Shown in pieces: positions 43,950-54,009 of a stretch of 64,000 nt of DNA. The notes under the pieces are model-generated. The model was not told where the DNA came from. It was given only the letters and a program-made list of their open reading frames with translations, and searched no databases. Each line of letters opens with the position of its first letter. Within the stretch, counting starts at the first letter, position 1. Made by a program: the position numbers and the translations under genes. The stretch comes from Brumimicrobium sp964585545 (GTDB lineage Bacteria > Bacteroidota > Bacteroidia > Flavobacteriales_D > Crocinitomicaceae). The stretch covers positions 58,410-122,409 of the forward strand of contig CAZPDT010000010.1 in the NCBI GenBank assembly GCA_964585545.1. Reading direction: 5' to 3'.

Positions 43950-46900
43950 CTATCTTTTTAAATAAACATATCCTTTTAGTACCTCTCCCGCATTCGGTTG
44001 CCCTTCTACACCTCCAAGTTTAACAATGTAATAATATGTTCCTTCAGGAAGTTGATCGCCTCCTATGTTCATTCCACTTTGTGATGTGCCGTCCCAATCA
44101 TTTTGATAATCATCGCTATGATAAACTTCTGTTCCCCAGCGATTGTATATCCATACTTCAGTATTAGGATAACCATCTATTCCATCAATTACAAAATCAT
44201 CATTTTTCTTGTCGTCATTTGGTGATATAGCTTCGGAAATGGTAACACTACAAGTTTGTACTGTCAATGTCACTTCTATATCAGCTTGACATCCTGCATC
44301 AGTTTCAGCAATTACAGTATAAATACCACTATCATCAGCATCTGTTGACGCAATATCATAAGTTGGCCCTGTTCCTATTTGATTGCCATCAAAAACCCAA
44401 GTATAATTATCATCTTGGTTGGGATTAAGTACGGATAATGTTACAGGAGTTCCAAAACACGAAGAATAAGCTTGCTCGGTCAATTCTGGCACATCAGGTA
44501 ATGGCGTAACAATGACGTCAAATGAATCAACCGCTATGTTTCCATTGATATCCTTTGCTGTATACACTACAGTTGTAGTTCCTATAGGGAATATATCTCC
44601 ACTTTTATGTGTAGAAGAAATTGAATCCACCTGACAGTTGTCTGTAATGTTTTCTGTCCAATAAATATCTTGTCCATCACAATATGATGCAGCATTATCT
44701 TGGATACTGATATTTGGTGGAATTGTATCTTTAATGGTCACATAGAAGGAGCAAGAGTCTACATTAGAACTTTGATCTGTTGCAATAATCCATACTTCAT
44801 GAAGTCCAACCGAAAATGAGGTGCCTGGTGCTGGATTCTGAGTTAATGTTATTGTTCCTGATGTAATATCGTTACAATTATCAATCACTTGTATTTCTGA
44901 ACTTCCTGTAAAGTTAGGAAGTTCCATATCGCAGGTGTTCATCGTTGAGTAAAGAACGGTATCATTCATACAACCGCTGGGGAATGTAGGCGCAATAGTG
45001 TCTCCTCCTACGACGATATTAAATGAACAAGAATCCATATTTGAGTAATTGTCTTCAGCATAAATCCATCCAGTATACGTTCCTGATTCGAGAATGGTTC
45101 CAGGCGCTGGACTTTGAGTTATCGTAATTGTACCTGAGGCTATTGACCCACAATTGTCTGTTAAATCAATTTGCGAACTCGATGTGAAGTCTGGCACTAA
45201 AACATAACAAGAAGAATTACTGGGGTATAGCGTGGTATCAATTCCACAGCCCGTATTAAATGTAGGGGGAATGGTATCAGAAACGGTGAGTTGGAAAGAA
45301 CAAGAATCAATATTTGAATAATCATCTTCAGCATAAACCCATACTGTATGCGTACCAATTCCAAGAATGGTTCCTGCATTTGGAGTTTGGGTTATCGTAA
45401 TTGTATTGCTTGCAACGTTTCCGCAATTATCAGTAATGTCTAACTGTGCATCACCAGAAAAATCGGGTACTGTAATATCACAAGAAGAATTGTTGGTATA
45501 CAAGACTGTGTCATCGATACAACCCCCGTTAAATGATGGTGGTATTGCGTCATCTACAGTCAATTGGAAAGAACAAGAGTCTTTATTGTCCTGTTCGTCG
45601 GTAACGATAATCCAAATGGTATGCGTACCCACGCCAAGTTCTGTACCTGCAATAGGATTTTGGGTTATTGTAATTGTATTGGTTGCGGTGCTTCCACAGT
45701 TGTCTGTTACACTGATTTCATTACTAGAAGTAAAGTTAGGAAGATTTATGCCGCACAATGCTGTTCCGGAAAACAATGTGGTATCATCAATACAACCTCC
45801 AGTAAATACAGGCGGTGTATTATCTACTATATTTACATTTACAGTATCCTTTGTTGTACAATTGTTACTGTTGGTAACTGTTACAATATAATCCCCTGAA
45901 GCACTCACGCCAGCATTTGTCAAGGTAGGATTTTTACCTGTTGCCGTATAGCCATCAGGGCCAACCCAATTATAGGTGTTTGAACCACTTCCCGAAGCAC
46001 TCAGGTTTAAATCTTCTCCTGGACACAATGGATTACTAGGTGATGCAGTAGCTGATGTTGATGGATTATGATGAACTGAAACATTGACTGTAGCATCTGC
46101 CGAACAATTATTTGCATCAGTAACTGTAACTGTATAATCTCCCGATGCTGTTGTTCCAATATCGTTTATAATTGGATTTTGATCATTTGAAGTATAAGAA
46201 TTAGGTCCAGACCAACTGTAATCTACTCCTCCAGTTGCACTCAAATTCAAATCTTCTTCCTCACAAATGTCAATGTCACTTCCTGCATCAGCAGTTGGCA
46301 GTGGGTTTACATTAACTGTGATTGAAGCTGTATTTTCACAGCCATTCCCATCGGTACCTGTAACGGTGTATGTTTGGTCAGCCGTAGGCTGAAAAGGAAC
46401 ACCATCTTGAACGCCATTGTCCCAAGAATAGCTATTGGCACCACTTCCATTTAAAGTAATGCTTTCTCCCATACAAATTGATTGATTACTGCCAGCGCTA
46501 ACTGTGGGTAAAGCATTTACATTTAAGGTAATTCTTGAGATGGAGTCACATCCTGTTATTGAAGGCAATGTATCTGTGTAAACACCTGAAGTTGTTTCCA
46601 CCTGTCCATGAATAACTTGAGATTCACCTTGACAAATATTAAACGTTCTGTTGGTTCTAATAATGGTGTTCTCAATTACAGTAAACGGTGCTGATGTATC
46701 TTCACAACCATTATTGTCTGTGACAGTAACCGTAATGGGATTGTCAGCATCCGTCACATTTATGGTTTGAGTGGTTTCACCTGTAGACCATGTGTATTGA
46801 CTGTATCCTGCTCCAGCGTTAAGTGTAGCATTAAATCCTTGACAATATTCTGTAGGCCCATTAATTTGCGCTGTTGGCAATGGATTAACTGTTATGTTAA

Positions 46901-49712
46901 TGGTTTCATTTGTTGCACATTGCCCTGTTGCAGGCGTAAAAGTATAAGTTCCACTTGAGGTATTACTAACCGTTGAAGGACTCCATGAACCAGGAATACT
47001 GTTGTTTGATGTTGTAGGGAGGGTTGGAGCAGGTTCACCAGAACAGAAAGGAGCAATTGTGTTAAATGTTGGATTCACCTTATCATCTACTGTTATGGTA
47101 ACATTATCTGTATTAACACATCCATTCACGTCCAATCCTGTAACTTCATAAATTGTAGATGTGGTCGGAGTTACGATATGAGATTGTCCTGAACCGATTC
47201 CTTGATTCCAAGTATAAGCCGTTCCAGAAGGGCCAGTAGCAGAAAGTGTTGTAGATTCGCCACTACAAAGTGTTACATCACTTCCAGCAGATATTGTCGG
47301 TAAATCATAGACTGTTATTTCCACAGAAGCTGTATTTTCACAATTATTTCCATCAGTACCCGTCACAACATAGGTAGTAGTAGTTGATGGAGATACGGTA
47401 TGAGAAGGTGTTGCACTTAATCCATGATTCCAAGAGTATGAAGTTCCTCCTGAAGCTGTAATTACAGTGGAGCTTCCATTACAAATTGAATTGTCATCTG
47501 GAGTCAAATTAATGGTAGGTAAACTATTTACCGTTACAGTAACTTGATCGGTGTTGGAGCAACTTGTAACGTTATTGGTCCCTGTAACTGTATATGTTTT
47601 TGTAGAAGTAGGTGAAAAAGGCACTCCATCTTGAACGCCTTGATTCCATGAATAGGTACTCGCCCCTTGACCGGTTAAGGTAACGCTCTCTCCACTACAA
47701 ATATTTTGATCAACACCTGCGTAAACTGTTGGTAATGCATTAATTGTAATGGTTTGATTTGTAGAAGAGTTACAAGGAGCTCCTGGTGAAGTATATTTTA
47801 TAGTATATGTTCCTGAAGAAGATGCAGAAAGATTAATTGAACCTGTTGAGCCATTGAGGCTTAATCCAGATGGACCTGATACTTTAGAAAAGGTTCCTCC
47901 TGGTTGACCCGTAATAGTTGGAGTTGGGTTTGGATCACCTTTACAAAACTTGTTCGTACTGTATGCAAAACCTGATTCTGTTGCGCCTGAAAATGTTCCT
48001 GAAATGGTTGAAGGACAACCAAAGTCATCCACAATATCAAAGGAATAATTGTCCCCATCATTCAATCCTGATAAGGTTACAGTTCCTCCATTGCCAACTG
48101 TTGTGGTAGATATTGTTGCAGATGTTGGCAATACATTAGATATAGAAAATAATGTCCCATTAACAGCTGGAGAGCCTCCTGATAAGGTAACAGTAACTGT
48201 CCCAGTATGACAATCGGCCGATATAGTTTCTGTGATTTCAGGCAAATATTGAATGGAATAAACACTGCCAAAGTCATAACATGGAGGAGCGTCCGTTCCG
48301 CCCGTCACATAAGAATATATTATTGTATTGGGATCACTAGCATCTATTCCATAAGTAGTAAAAGGAACTGTATATAATGTGTTGTTGGTAAAAGTTCCAG
48401 GAGGGAACATATTAAAAATCGAACCGCTGTTATTAATGTCATTAAGATAATCTCCCGAAAATACACCCAACAAACAAGGATCACTATTCAAATCAACTCC
48501 AGGACCAGGAGACAAAACAGTAGGCGGACAAGAATATATAGCCCACATTAAATCTGGATCATATATAGGTGCGTTAGGATCCGAAGAGTTAACAACTTCA
48601 TCAGGAGGAGTATAATCTCCATTCGATTGTAGAAGAAAATTATCATTTTGGCACAAAACAAGCGTAGTGTCATTTACCTGAGTCCCTGTTGTTGTGGTAT
48701 TAAAAGTACCAATATCAGCATTACACAAACTCACAATACTACAATCTGAACTTCCTGTACCACCGGTTTGTTCAAAAGATATGTATCCCGCATCGCCATC
48801 ATAATTGGTAATGAGAACTATGTAAATATCACCCGAATTTGCAGCAGGTGGTGATGTTTGACCAATGTTTGTGCAATTTCCAGCGCCTGGTTTATAATTA
48901 CTACCTCCTGTTGTCCCAATACCAATAGTTTCTGTTGTGCTTGGATCATAACTTGATTGAATTGGAGGAATTGAACCATCTGCAATTCCAGCACATGCAG
49001 CAGCGAGGTCAGTAAATGGTCCCCACAGCACAAAATCAACGTCCAGTCCCAAACCTGTTCCATTCGGTCCTGTTGTCTGTTCAAGTTGAAGTTGAATGGT
49101 TCCAGGGTTATCTACTTCCATATAATACCAAACAGGGTTAGGAGTAAGTAATACACATCCTAAGTCCATTCCAAATGGTGAAAACGAATTTACAGCATTC
49201 GGAAAATTATAAGATTGATCTGAACAAAAAGCATTAGCACTCTCACATACTTGATCATTAATCAATTGATCCTCACAAGATATAGTCGCCCTCCATCCTT
49301 GGTAATCATATATATTAGCACCGTTCGATTGAAAACTAAAAGTAATGCAACCTCCAGGTGTTGGGTTTTGAATTATTTTTGACAATAAATCATCTGTACT
49401 GGAACCTGAGAACGACTGTATTGGATTTCCTGTTGCTGAACTCCCAAAGTAAACATCCAAAAGTGAATAGCCATCTTCAAGATCCAGCATGGAAAAATCT
49501 ATAGTTAGGTACTTTGTAGGGTCACCTGGACAGAAAGTAATGGTTCCGCTTTCATTGGTTCCATAGCCAGAAGAAGGTCCCCCGCTGTCAAAGAATGTTC
49601 CCGAACAAGTGGTCTCGTTTGTATGTCCACTCACAGGCATTGTATACGTCTGGGAAAACCCAAATGTAACAATGAAGCAAATGAATACCGATAGAAGTAT
49701 TTTAGTTTTCAT
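43950..49712 (-). CDS. Giant type B T9SS adhesin with CUB, Ig-like and HYR domains (1920 aa)
   Basis: Signal peptide (LLSVFICFIVTFGFSQ), then an N-terminal CUB-like domain (about residues 25-150, GTITFCPGDPTKYLTIDFSM), a second disulfide-containing domain (about 155-330), a long array of Ig/PKD-like units built on the pattern CSGESVTLTGQGASTYSWNQ, five HYR-like units of about 90 residues near 1290-1745, and a C-terminal CHU_C/type B sorting domain (AISPNDDKKNDDFVIDGIDG, then WIYNRWGTEVYHSDD). It is predicted to be exported by T9SS and displayed or released. It lies 47 bases upstream of the 1438-residue adhesin on the same strand. The pairing with PorP/SprF and PorE-like genes suggests one functional unit. 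Confidence 0.93.
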   Translation of the reverse strand: MKTKILLSVFICFIVTFGFSQTYTMPVSGHTNETTCSGTFFDSGGPSSGYGTNESGTITFCPGDPTKYLTIDFSMLDLEDGYSLLDVYFGSSATGNPIQSFSGSSTDDLLSKIIQNPTPGGCITFSFQSNGANIYDYQGWRATISCEDQLINDQVCESANAFCSDQSYNFPNAVNSFSPFGMDLGCVLLTPNPVWYYMEVDNPGTIQLQLEQTTGPNGTGLGLDVDFVLWGPFTDLAAACAGIADGSIPPIQSSYDPSTTETIGIGTTGGSNYKPGAGNCTNIGQTSPPAANSGDIYIVLITNYDGDAGYISFEQTGGTGSSDCSIVSLCNADIGTFNTTTTGTQVNDTTLVLCQNDNFLLQSNGDYTPPDEVVNSSDPNAPIYDPDLMWAIYSCPPTVLSPGPGVDLNSDPCLLGVFSGDYLNDINNSGSIFNMFPPGTFTNNTLYTVPFTTYGIDASDPNTIIYSYVTGGTDAPPCYDFGSVYSIQYLPEITETISADCHTGTVTVTLSGGSPAVNGTLFSISNVLPTSATISTTTVGNGGTVTLSGLNDGDNYSFDIVDDFGCPSTISGTFSGATESGFAYSTNKFCKGDPNPTPTITGQPGGTFSKVSGPSGLSLNGSTGSINLSASSSGTYTIKYTSPGAPCNSSTNQTITINALPTVYAGVDQNICSGESVTLTGQGASTYSWNQGVQDGVPFSPTSTKTYTVTGTNNVTSCSNTDQVTVTVNSLPTINLTPDDNSICNGSSTVITASGGTSYSWNHGLSATPSHTVSPSTTTTYVVTGTDGNNCENTASVEITVYDLPTISAGSDVTLCSGESTTLSATGPSGTAYTWNQGIGSGQSHIVTPTTSTIYEVTGLDVNGCVNTDNVTITVDDKVNPTFNTIAPFCSGEPAPTLPTTSNNSIPGSWSPSTVSNTSSGTYTFTPATGQCATNETINITVNPLPTAQINGPTEYCQGFNATLNAGAGYSQYTWSTGETTQTINVTDADNPITVTVTDNNGCEDTSAPFTVIENTIIRTNRTFNICQGESQVIHGQVETTSGVYTDTLPSITGCDSISRITLNVNALPTVSAGSNQSICMGESITLNGSGANSYSWDNGVQDGVPFQPTADQTYTVTGTDGNGCENTASITVNVNPLPTADAGSDIDICEEEDLNLSATGGVDYSWSGPNSYTSNDQNPIINDIGTTASGDYTVTVTDANNCSADATVNVSVHHNPSTSATASPSNPLCPGEDLNLSASGSGSNTYNWVGPDGYTATGKNPTLTNAGVSASGDYIVTVTNSNNCTTKDTVNVNIVDNTPPVFTGGCIDDTTLFSGTALCGINLPNFTSSNEISVTDNCGSTATNTITITQNPIAGTELGVGTHTIWIIVTDEQDNKDSCSFQLTVDDAIPPSFNGGCIDDTVLYTNNSSCDITVPDFSGDAQLDITDNCGNVASNTITITQTPNAGTILGIGTHTVWVYAEDDYSNIDSCSFQLTVSDTIPPTFNTGCGIDTTLYPSNSSCYVLVPDFTSSSQIDLTDNCGSIASGTITITQSPAPGTILESGTYTGWIYAEDNYSNMDSCSFNIVVGGDTIAPTFPSGCMNDTVLYSTMNTCDMELPNFTGSSEIQVIDNCNDITSGTITLTQNPAPGTSFSVGLHEVWIIATDQSSNVDSCSFYVTIKDTIPPNISIQDNAASYCDGQDIYWTENITDNCQVDSISSTHKSGDIFPIGTTTVVYTAKDINGNIAVDSFDVIVTPLPDVPELTEQAYSSCFGTPVTLSVLNPNQDDNYTWVFDGNQIGTGPTYDIASTDADDSGIYTVIAETDAGCQADIEVTLTVQTCSVTISEAISPNDDKKNDDFVIDGIDGYPNTEVWIYNRWGTEVYHSDDYQNDWDGTSQSGMNIGGDQLPEGTYYYIVKLGGVEGQPNAGEVLKGYVYLKR
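44480..45840 (-). repeat. Five tandem HYR-type coding repeats, period about 270 bp
   Basis: Successive units share the PPSFNGGCIDDTVLY, DFTSSSQIDLTDNCG and WIYAEDNYSNMDSCSF patterns, with junctions near 45795, 45525, 45250, 44980 and 44700. They are more diverged from each other than the Ig-like repeats of the neighbouring adhesin. Confidence 0.85.
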
Positions 49713-49748
49713 GATAGTATTATTTTTAGAGCTATGAACATGTTGTGT

Positions 49749-50162
49749 TTATCTTTCAACTCGAATTACATAGTGGGTGTTATCCACCAAAATATAAACT
49801 GCTTTGACGTCTTCATTTATCGGGAAAAAGTATTTGAGAACATTGAACTTGTCGGGGTCAAATGAATCGCCAATATCATACTTTAAATTCGAATTACATT
49901 TGTTTTTCAAACCAACAGCACTCAATCTTTTCGTGATGAAGATATCTTGTTTTTTAGCTCCTCTCTCCAATTTAATTATGGAAACCTTTGCAAATCGTTT
50001 CTTATATAGGTCGATGTACTCATTTGTAAGGTATTGCGGACAGTCTTTAAAAACTTCTGTCGCCATTTCTTTAATCAATTCATCGGAGTAATTTAACCTC
50101 TGTTGTCCGAAAATAGAACCTGCCAACAAAAGCAAAATGGAAGTAGCCAAGTATTTATACAT
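49749..50162 (-). CDS. Small exported protein, unknown
   Basis: 137 residues with a signal peptide (LATSILLLLAGSIFGQQ) and a mixed helical/strand mature part with two cysteines (KDCPQYL and KNKCNSN) that might pair. No sorting domain is present. It is 36 bases upstream of the 1920-residue adhesin on the same strand and could be the first gene of that unit. I do not recognise a family. A minus-7 box lies 78 bases upstream at 50241-50248. Confidence 0.65.
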   Translation of the reverse strand: MYKYLATSILLLLAGSIFGQQRLNYSDELIKEMATEVFKDCPQYLTNEYIDLYKKRFAKVSIIKLERGAKKQDIFITKRLSAVGLKNKCNSNLKYDIGDSFDPDKFNVLKYFFPINEDVKAVYILVDNTHYVIRVER

Positions 50163-50240
50163 AAGATAGATGTTTATGTTTTTTGTTATTTTTTACATTA
50201 AAACCAATTTTCAAAGAAGACAACGCCCTCTTTTATTTTG

Positions 50241-50248
50241 CAAATATA
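50241..50248 (-). promoter_or_regulatory. Minus-7 promoter element, head of the adhesin/T9SS unit
   Basis: Minus-strand TATATTTG, an exact TAnnTTTG match, 78 bases before the ATG at 50162. The five minus-strand genes from 50.2 to 36.3 kb have gaps of 26-47 bases and may be one transcript starting here. Confidence 0.4.
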
Positions 50249-50401
50249 TAAATAATTTTAGTATTCTCTAAATCAATGATTGTTTTTAACCGACAAACGC
50301 TATAAAACACTCGACTAACCTCTTTGGGAATAAATCTGTTTGAAAATGGTATTTTGAATATTCAGATTTTTCTCTTAAATTGCGAAATATGCATAATGCT
50401 T

Positions 50402-53400
50402 ATGAAATTTAAAAAAACCAAAAAAATGAATTGTTTTCTTAATAAATGCTTCCTTCTCCTATTTATATCCACCTTTGGTTTTGCTTTATATGGACAAAAC
50501 AATCAAGCGTTGATTCAAAAAGCACTCAATGAAAAGGCAAGCACTTATAATTTATCAGCTAAAGATGTTCAGAAATGGGAGATTACCGACTCACATCAGG
50601 ATAAAAATTCAAAAATTTCTTACTATTACTTAACCCAAAAGCACGACGGATTGTTGCTACACAATGCAATTGCTGTTGTTGTAGTTAAAGATCAGAAAGC
50701 ATTTGTCTCGACCAATAGGTTTGTTTCAAAGTTGGATCAAAAAGTAAAAACCACCACGGCATCAATTGCCCCAAAAAATGCTATTTTAACAGGTGCAAGA
50801 GCTTTGGGTTTATCTGCTTCTGGAAAGGTCATCCAAAAAGATAAAAAAGGAGAAAACCATTATATTTTTGATGCAAAAGGAATATCAAAAGAAGAAATAA
50901 ACCTGAGGTTAAAACTTTTTAAAACTAACGAAAAAACAGTTCGTGCAGTATGGGATTTAGATATTTATGAGTTGGACAAAACACATTGGTGGAGTATTCG
51001 AATAGATGCACAAACAGGAACGCTATTGGACAAGGTAGACTGGGTGTCAAACTGTAATCTAGGAACAGGATTTGTTCCCCGTAACCAAAGGAGATCAATT
51101 GAAGAAGCATTGCCCAAAGCCAGTGCTCCACAAGCTGCTGCCCCACAATCAGGTGCTGGATATAATGTTTTCCCAATTCCTATAGAAAGTCCAATCCACG
51201 GTTCGCGTTCCTTGATTATTGATCCTGCCGATCCTGTTGCCTCTCCCTATGGATGGCATGATACAGATGGTGCTCCTGGAGCCGAGCATACAGAAACCTT
51301 TGGAAACAATGTTTACGCCAGTGAAGACCATAACAATAACGACATGGTTGGTTATGCTCCTGATGGCGGTGCAAGTTTAGATTTTAATTTTCCTCTTGAC
51401 CTTAACCAACACCCTCACAATAATGTAGATGCTGCAGTTACAAATTTGTTTTACATGAACAATATCATGCATGATATCTGGTATCAATATGGATTCGACG
51501 AAGCCAGTGGTAATTTCCAAAAAAACAATTATGGCAACGGAGGATTAGATGATGACCATGTTTTTGCACAAGCACAAGACGGTGGTGGCATGAACAATGC
51601 CAATTTTGCTACACCTCCAGACAATTATAATCCCACAATGCAAATGTATTTGTGGACAGATGATTCCCCCAATTACCTCACAGTAAATTCCCCTTCAGAT
51701 GTAAGTGGTCCGTATTCTTCAAAACCAGCGGGATTTGGTCCTGCCATTCCCACTTCTCCGATAACTGCGGATTTAGTACTGTATGATGACAATACTGAAT
51801 ATCCAATAGAGGCTTGCTCTCCAGCTGTAAATGGTTCGGCATTAAATGGAAAAATAGCTGTTATACGTCGGGGAAATTGTAATTTTACTGTTAAAGTTCA
51901 AAATGCTGAGAATGCAGGCGCTGTTGCTGTTATCATGGTCAATAATGTTGGAGGTGCTCCAATTACGATGGGAGGAACTGACCCCGGAATTGGTATTCCT
52001 TCATTAATGGTTTCAATGGCAGATGGAGAAGCATTAATTACTAAAATTCAGAATGGATCGACTGTAAATGCTACGATTCAAAATGCTTATGCTACTCCTC
52101 CTTTTGATGGAGACTTTGACAATGGAGTAATTGCTCATGAGTATGGCCATGGAATATCCAATCGACTAACTGGAGGATCTGGAAATTCAAGCTGTCTAGG
52201 GAACGATGAACAAATGGGAGAAGGTTGGTCAGATTGGTTTGCATTGATGATTACTCTGGAATCAGGCGATCAAGGAACAGATGCAAGAGGGATTGGAACT
52301 TACGTTTCTGGAGAAACACCAACCGGAGGCGGCATTCGACCTACTCCATACAGTACAGATGGAAATATAAACAATACAACTTATGCGGCAACAAACGATA
52401 CATGGAACATCTCAAAACCACATGGAATTGGATATGTATGGGCTACAATGTTGTGGGATATGACATGGAAACTTATTGATCGGTATGGTTTTGACCCCGA
52501 CTTTTACAATGGAACTGGTGGCAACAACATTGCGATGCATTTGGTTATTGAAGGACTGAAATTACAACCTTGTGAGCCTGGGTTTATAGATGGTCGTGAT
52601 GCCATTCTATTGGCTGATGAAATGCTTTATAATGGTCAAAATCGTTGTTTGATATGGGAAGCTTTTGCCAATAGAGGACTAGGGTTCTCTGCTGATCAGG
52701 GGTCTTCCGATAGCAGAACAGATCAAACCGAAGCTTTTGACTTGCCTTCCTATATAGGTCCAAGCTTTGGTTCTGAGTCAGTAACCACTTGCGGAAGTTA
52801 TACTTGGCCAACCAATAATCAAACCTATTCGAATTCGGGAACTTATAAAGACACCATATACAATGCTTATGGTTGTGACTCAATTGTAACTTTGAATTTA
52901 ACGATTGAACCTCAAGCATCATCATCAACAAGTGAAACAGTATGTGATAGCTATACGTGGGGTGTCAATGGCGTGACCTATTCAACATCTGGGGTGTATA
53001 CAGAAACTTTTAGCAATGGGGGATGCGATTCCATCGTGACTTTAAACTTAACGGTTAATGATTCACAAACCTCAACGATACATGAAACAATTTGCGGCAG
53101 CTATACCTGGAGTGCCAATGGACAAACCTATACAAATTCTGGTTTTTATACTGAAACGTTAAATACGGTAAATGGCTGTGACTCTATCGTAAACTTAGAT
53201 TTAACAGTGACTTCCTCAACACCGACGACCACGAATAAAACGGTGTGTAATGATTATACATGGTCTGTCAATAATCAGACCTATATAAATTCAGGAACAT
53301 ATACCGACACCCTAAGTACTACAAACGGTTGTGATTCTATTGTTATACTGAATTTGACCGTTAATCATATTGATACACAAATCGGTATAGATACTGATGG

Positions 53401-53845
53401 CGTTACCCTTGTATCACCGTTCGGTTATTCTGCATACCAATGGATTGATTGTGACAAAGATTTTGTTGCCATTAACGGTGCAAATAACTCGTCTTATAAA
53501 CCAACCCACAACGGTAATTATGCAGTCGTTATTAACGACGGTGGATGTACTGATACTTCTTCATGTTTAACAATTGATGCGTTAAATTTAAATGCGTTTG
53601 ATAAAAGTGAAATAAAAATCTATCCCAATCCTACAAATGGAATGGTCAATATCGATTTTATCAATACTTCGGAAGCTTCTACTGTTAAGGTTTATGACAT
53701 GATAGGGAAGTTAATTCAAACTTTTAATGTGGGAACACAAAAACAGTTTCAGTTTCCACTCAAAGGAGAGAATGGTGTTTATACCATAGAGGTAAAAACC
53801 CAATCTGGTAGTATTCAAAGGAGAAAACTAACAAAATTAAAATAA
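50402..53845 (+). CDS. M36 (fungalysin-type) metalloprotease with PA domain and T9SS type A sorting signal
   Basis: 1147 residues from the ATG at 50402; ATG 50426 is also possible, whereas the first frame start at 50324 puts a non-signal segment in front. Order: signal peptide (CFLLLFISTFGFALYGQ), an FTP-like propeptide, the M36 catalytic region (LFYMNNIMHDIWYQYGFDEA) interrupted by a PA domain (VIRRGNCNFTVKVQNAENAG), the zinc motif HEYGH at 579-583 with a downstream glutamate in the WSDWFAL helix, four 50-residue repeats with SYTW and GCDSIVTLNLTV, and a type A sorting domain (IYPNPTNGMVNIDF to the end). It should be secreted by T9SS and degrade extracellular protein. Confidence 0.93.
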   Translation: MKFKKTKKMNCFLNKCFLLLFISTFGFALYGQNNQALIQKALNEKASTYNLSAKDVQKWEITDSHQDKNSKISYYYLTQKHDGLLLHNAIAVVVVKDQKAFVSTNRFVSKLDQKVKTTTASIAPKNAILTGARALGLSASGKVIQKDKKGENHYIFDAKGISKEEINLRLKLFKTNEKTVRAVWDLDIYELDKTHWWSIRIDAQTGTLLDKVDWVSNCNLGTGFVPRNQRRSIEEALPKASAPQAAAPQSGAGYNVFPIPIESPIHGSRSLIIDPADPVASPYGWHDTDGAPGAEHTETFGNNVYASEDHNNNDMVGYAPDGGASLDFNFPLDLNQHPHNNVDAAVTNLFYMNNIMHDIWYQYGFDEASGNFQKNNYGNGGLDDDHVFAQAQDGGGMNNANFATPPDNYNPTMQMYLWTDDSPNYLTVNSPSDVSGPYSSKPAGFGPAIPTSPITADLVLYDDNTEYPIEACSPAVNGSALNGKIAVIRRGNCNFTVKVQNAENAGAVAVIMVNNVGGAPITMGGTDPGIGIPSLMVSMADGEALITKIQNGSTVNATIQNAYATPPFDGDFDNGVIAHEYGHGISNRLTGGSGNSSCLGNDEQMGEGWSDWFALMITLESGDQGTDARGIGTYVSGETPTGGGIRPTPYSTDGNINNTTYAATNDTWNISKPHGIGYVWATMLWDMTWKLIDRYGFDPDFYNGTGGNNIAMHLVIEGLKLQPCEPGFIDGRDAILLADEMLYNGQNRCLIWEAFANRGLGFSADQGSSDSRTDQTEAFDLPSYIGPSFGSESVTTCGSYTWPTNNQTYSNSGTYKDTIYNAYGCDSIVTLNLTIEPQASSSTSETVCDSYTWGVNGVTYSTSGVYTETFSNGGCDSIVTLNLTVNDSQTSTIHETICGSYTWSANGQTYTNSGFYTETLNTVNGCDSIVNLDLTVTSSTPTTTNKTVCNDYTWSVNNQTYINSGTYTDTLSTTNGCDSIVILNLTVNHIDTQIGIDTDGVTLVSPFGYSAYQWIDCDKDFVAINGANNSSYKPTHNGNYAVVINDGGCTDTSSCLTIDALNLNAFDKSEIKIYPNPTNGMVNIDFINTSEASTVKVYDMIGKLIQTFNVGTQKQFQFPLKGENGVYTIEVKTQSGSIQRRKLTKLK
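52780..53380 (+). repeat. Four coding repeats of 150-153 bp in the M36 protease
   Basis: Each unit encodes a Cys-x-SYTW-x4-NQTY-x-SG-x-Y-x-T segment ending GCDSIV-x-LNLTV. The first Cys codons fall at 52790, 52943, 53093 and 53246, giving a spacing of 50-51 residues. They form a stalk between the catalytic part and the sorting domain. Confidence 0.88.
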
Positions 53846-54009
53846 GAAAAAACAACTGATTTGTACTTGTTTTCAAATGGTCCGCTCCAACTGCGCATAA
53901 CTTCATAGGTTAATCCTGGATAGAGTGCTACGATTGCTAATTTTTCGCTTTTCCATTTAATGCTCATTTTGTTGGTAAAAGGTTCATTTAAGCCCTTCTC
54001 TTGTTGCAT
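53815..54009 (-). CDS. Doubtful small reading frame antisense to the protease 3' end
   Basis: 64 codons with protein-like composition (SIKWKSEKLAIVALYPGLTY, three Trp). It overlaps the protease stop by 31 bases in convergent orientation. An exact minus-strand minus-7 box lies upstream at 54068-54075. It may be a small gene or the remnant of one; no family is recognised and no good ribosome-binding site is seen. Confidence 0.25.
   Translation of the reverse strand: MQQEKGLNEPFTNKMSIKWKSEKLAIVALYPGLTYEVMRSWSGPFENKYKSVVFSYFNFVSFLL

Noticed and set aside
45367..45891. Long plus-strand frames of 100-170 codons opposite the adhesin HYR repeats
   Set aside because: They recur with the 270-bp repeat period of the adhesin and are simply the reverse reading of repeated coding sequence.
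50324..50401. Upstream start codon for the M36 protease
   Set aside because: It would place 26 residues before the signal peptide; ATG 50402 or 50426 puts the hydrophobic signal at the N-terminus.
36328..53845. Phage tail or defence-system reading of the giant repetitive genes
   Set aside because: Signal peptides, CHU_C or type A sorting domains and the PorP/OmpA partners place them in type IX secretion.
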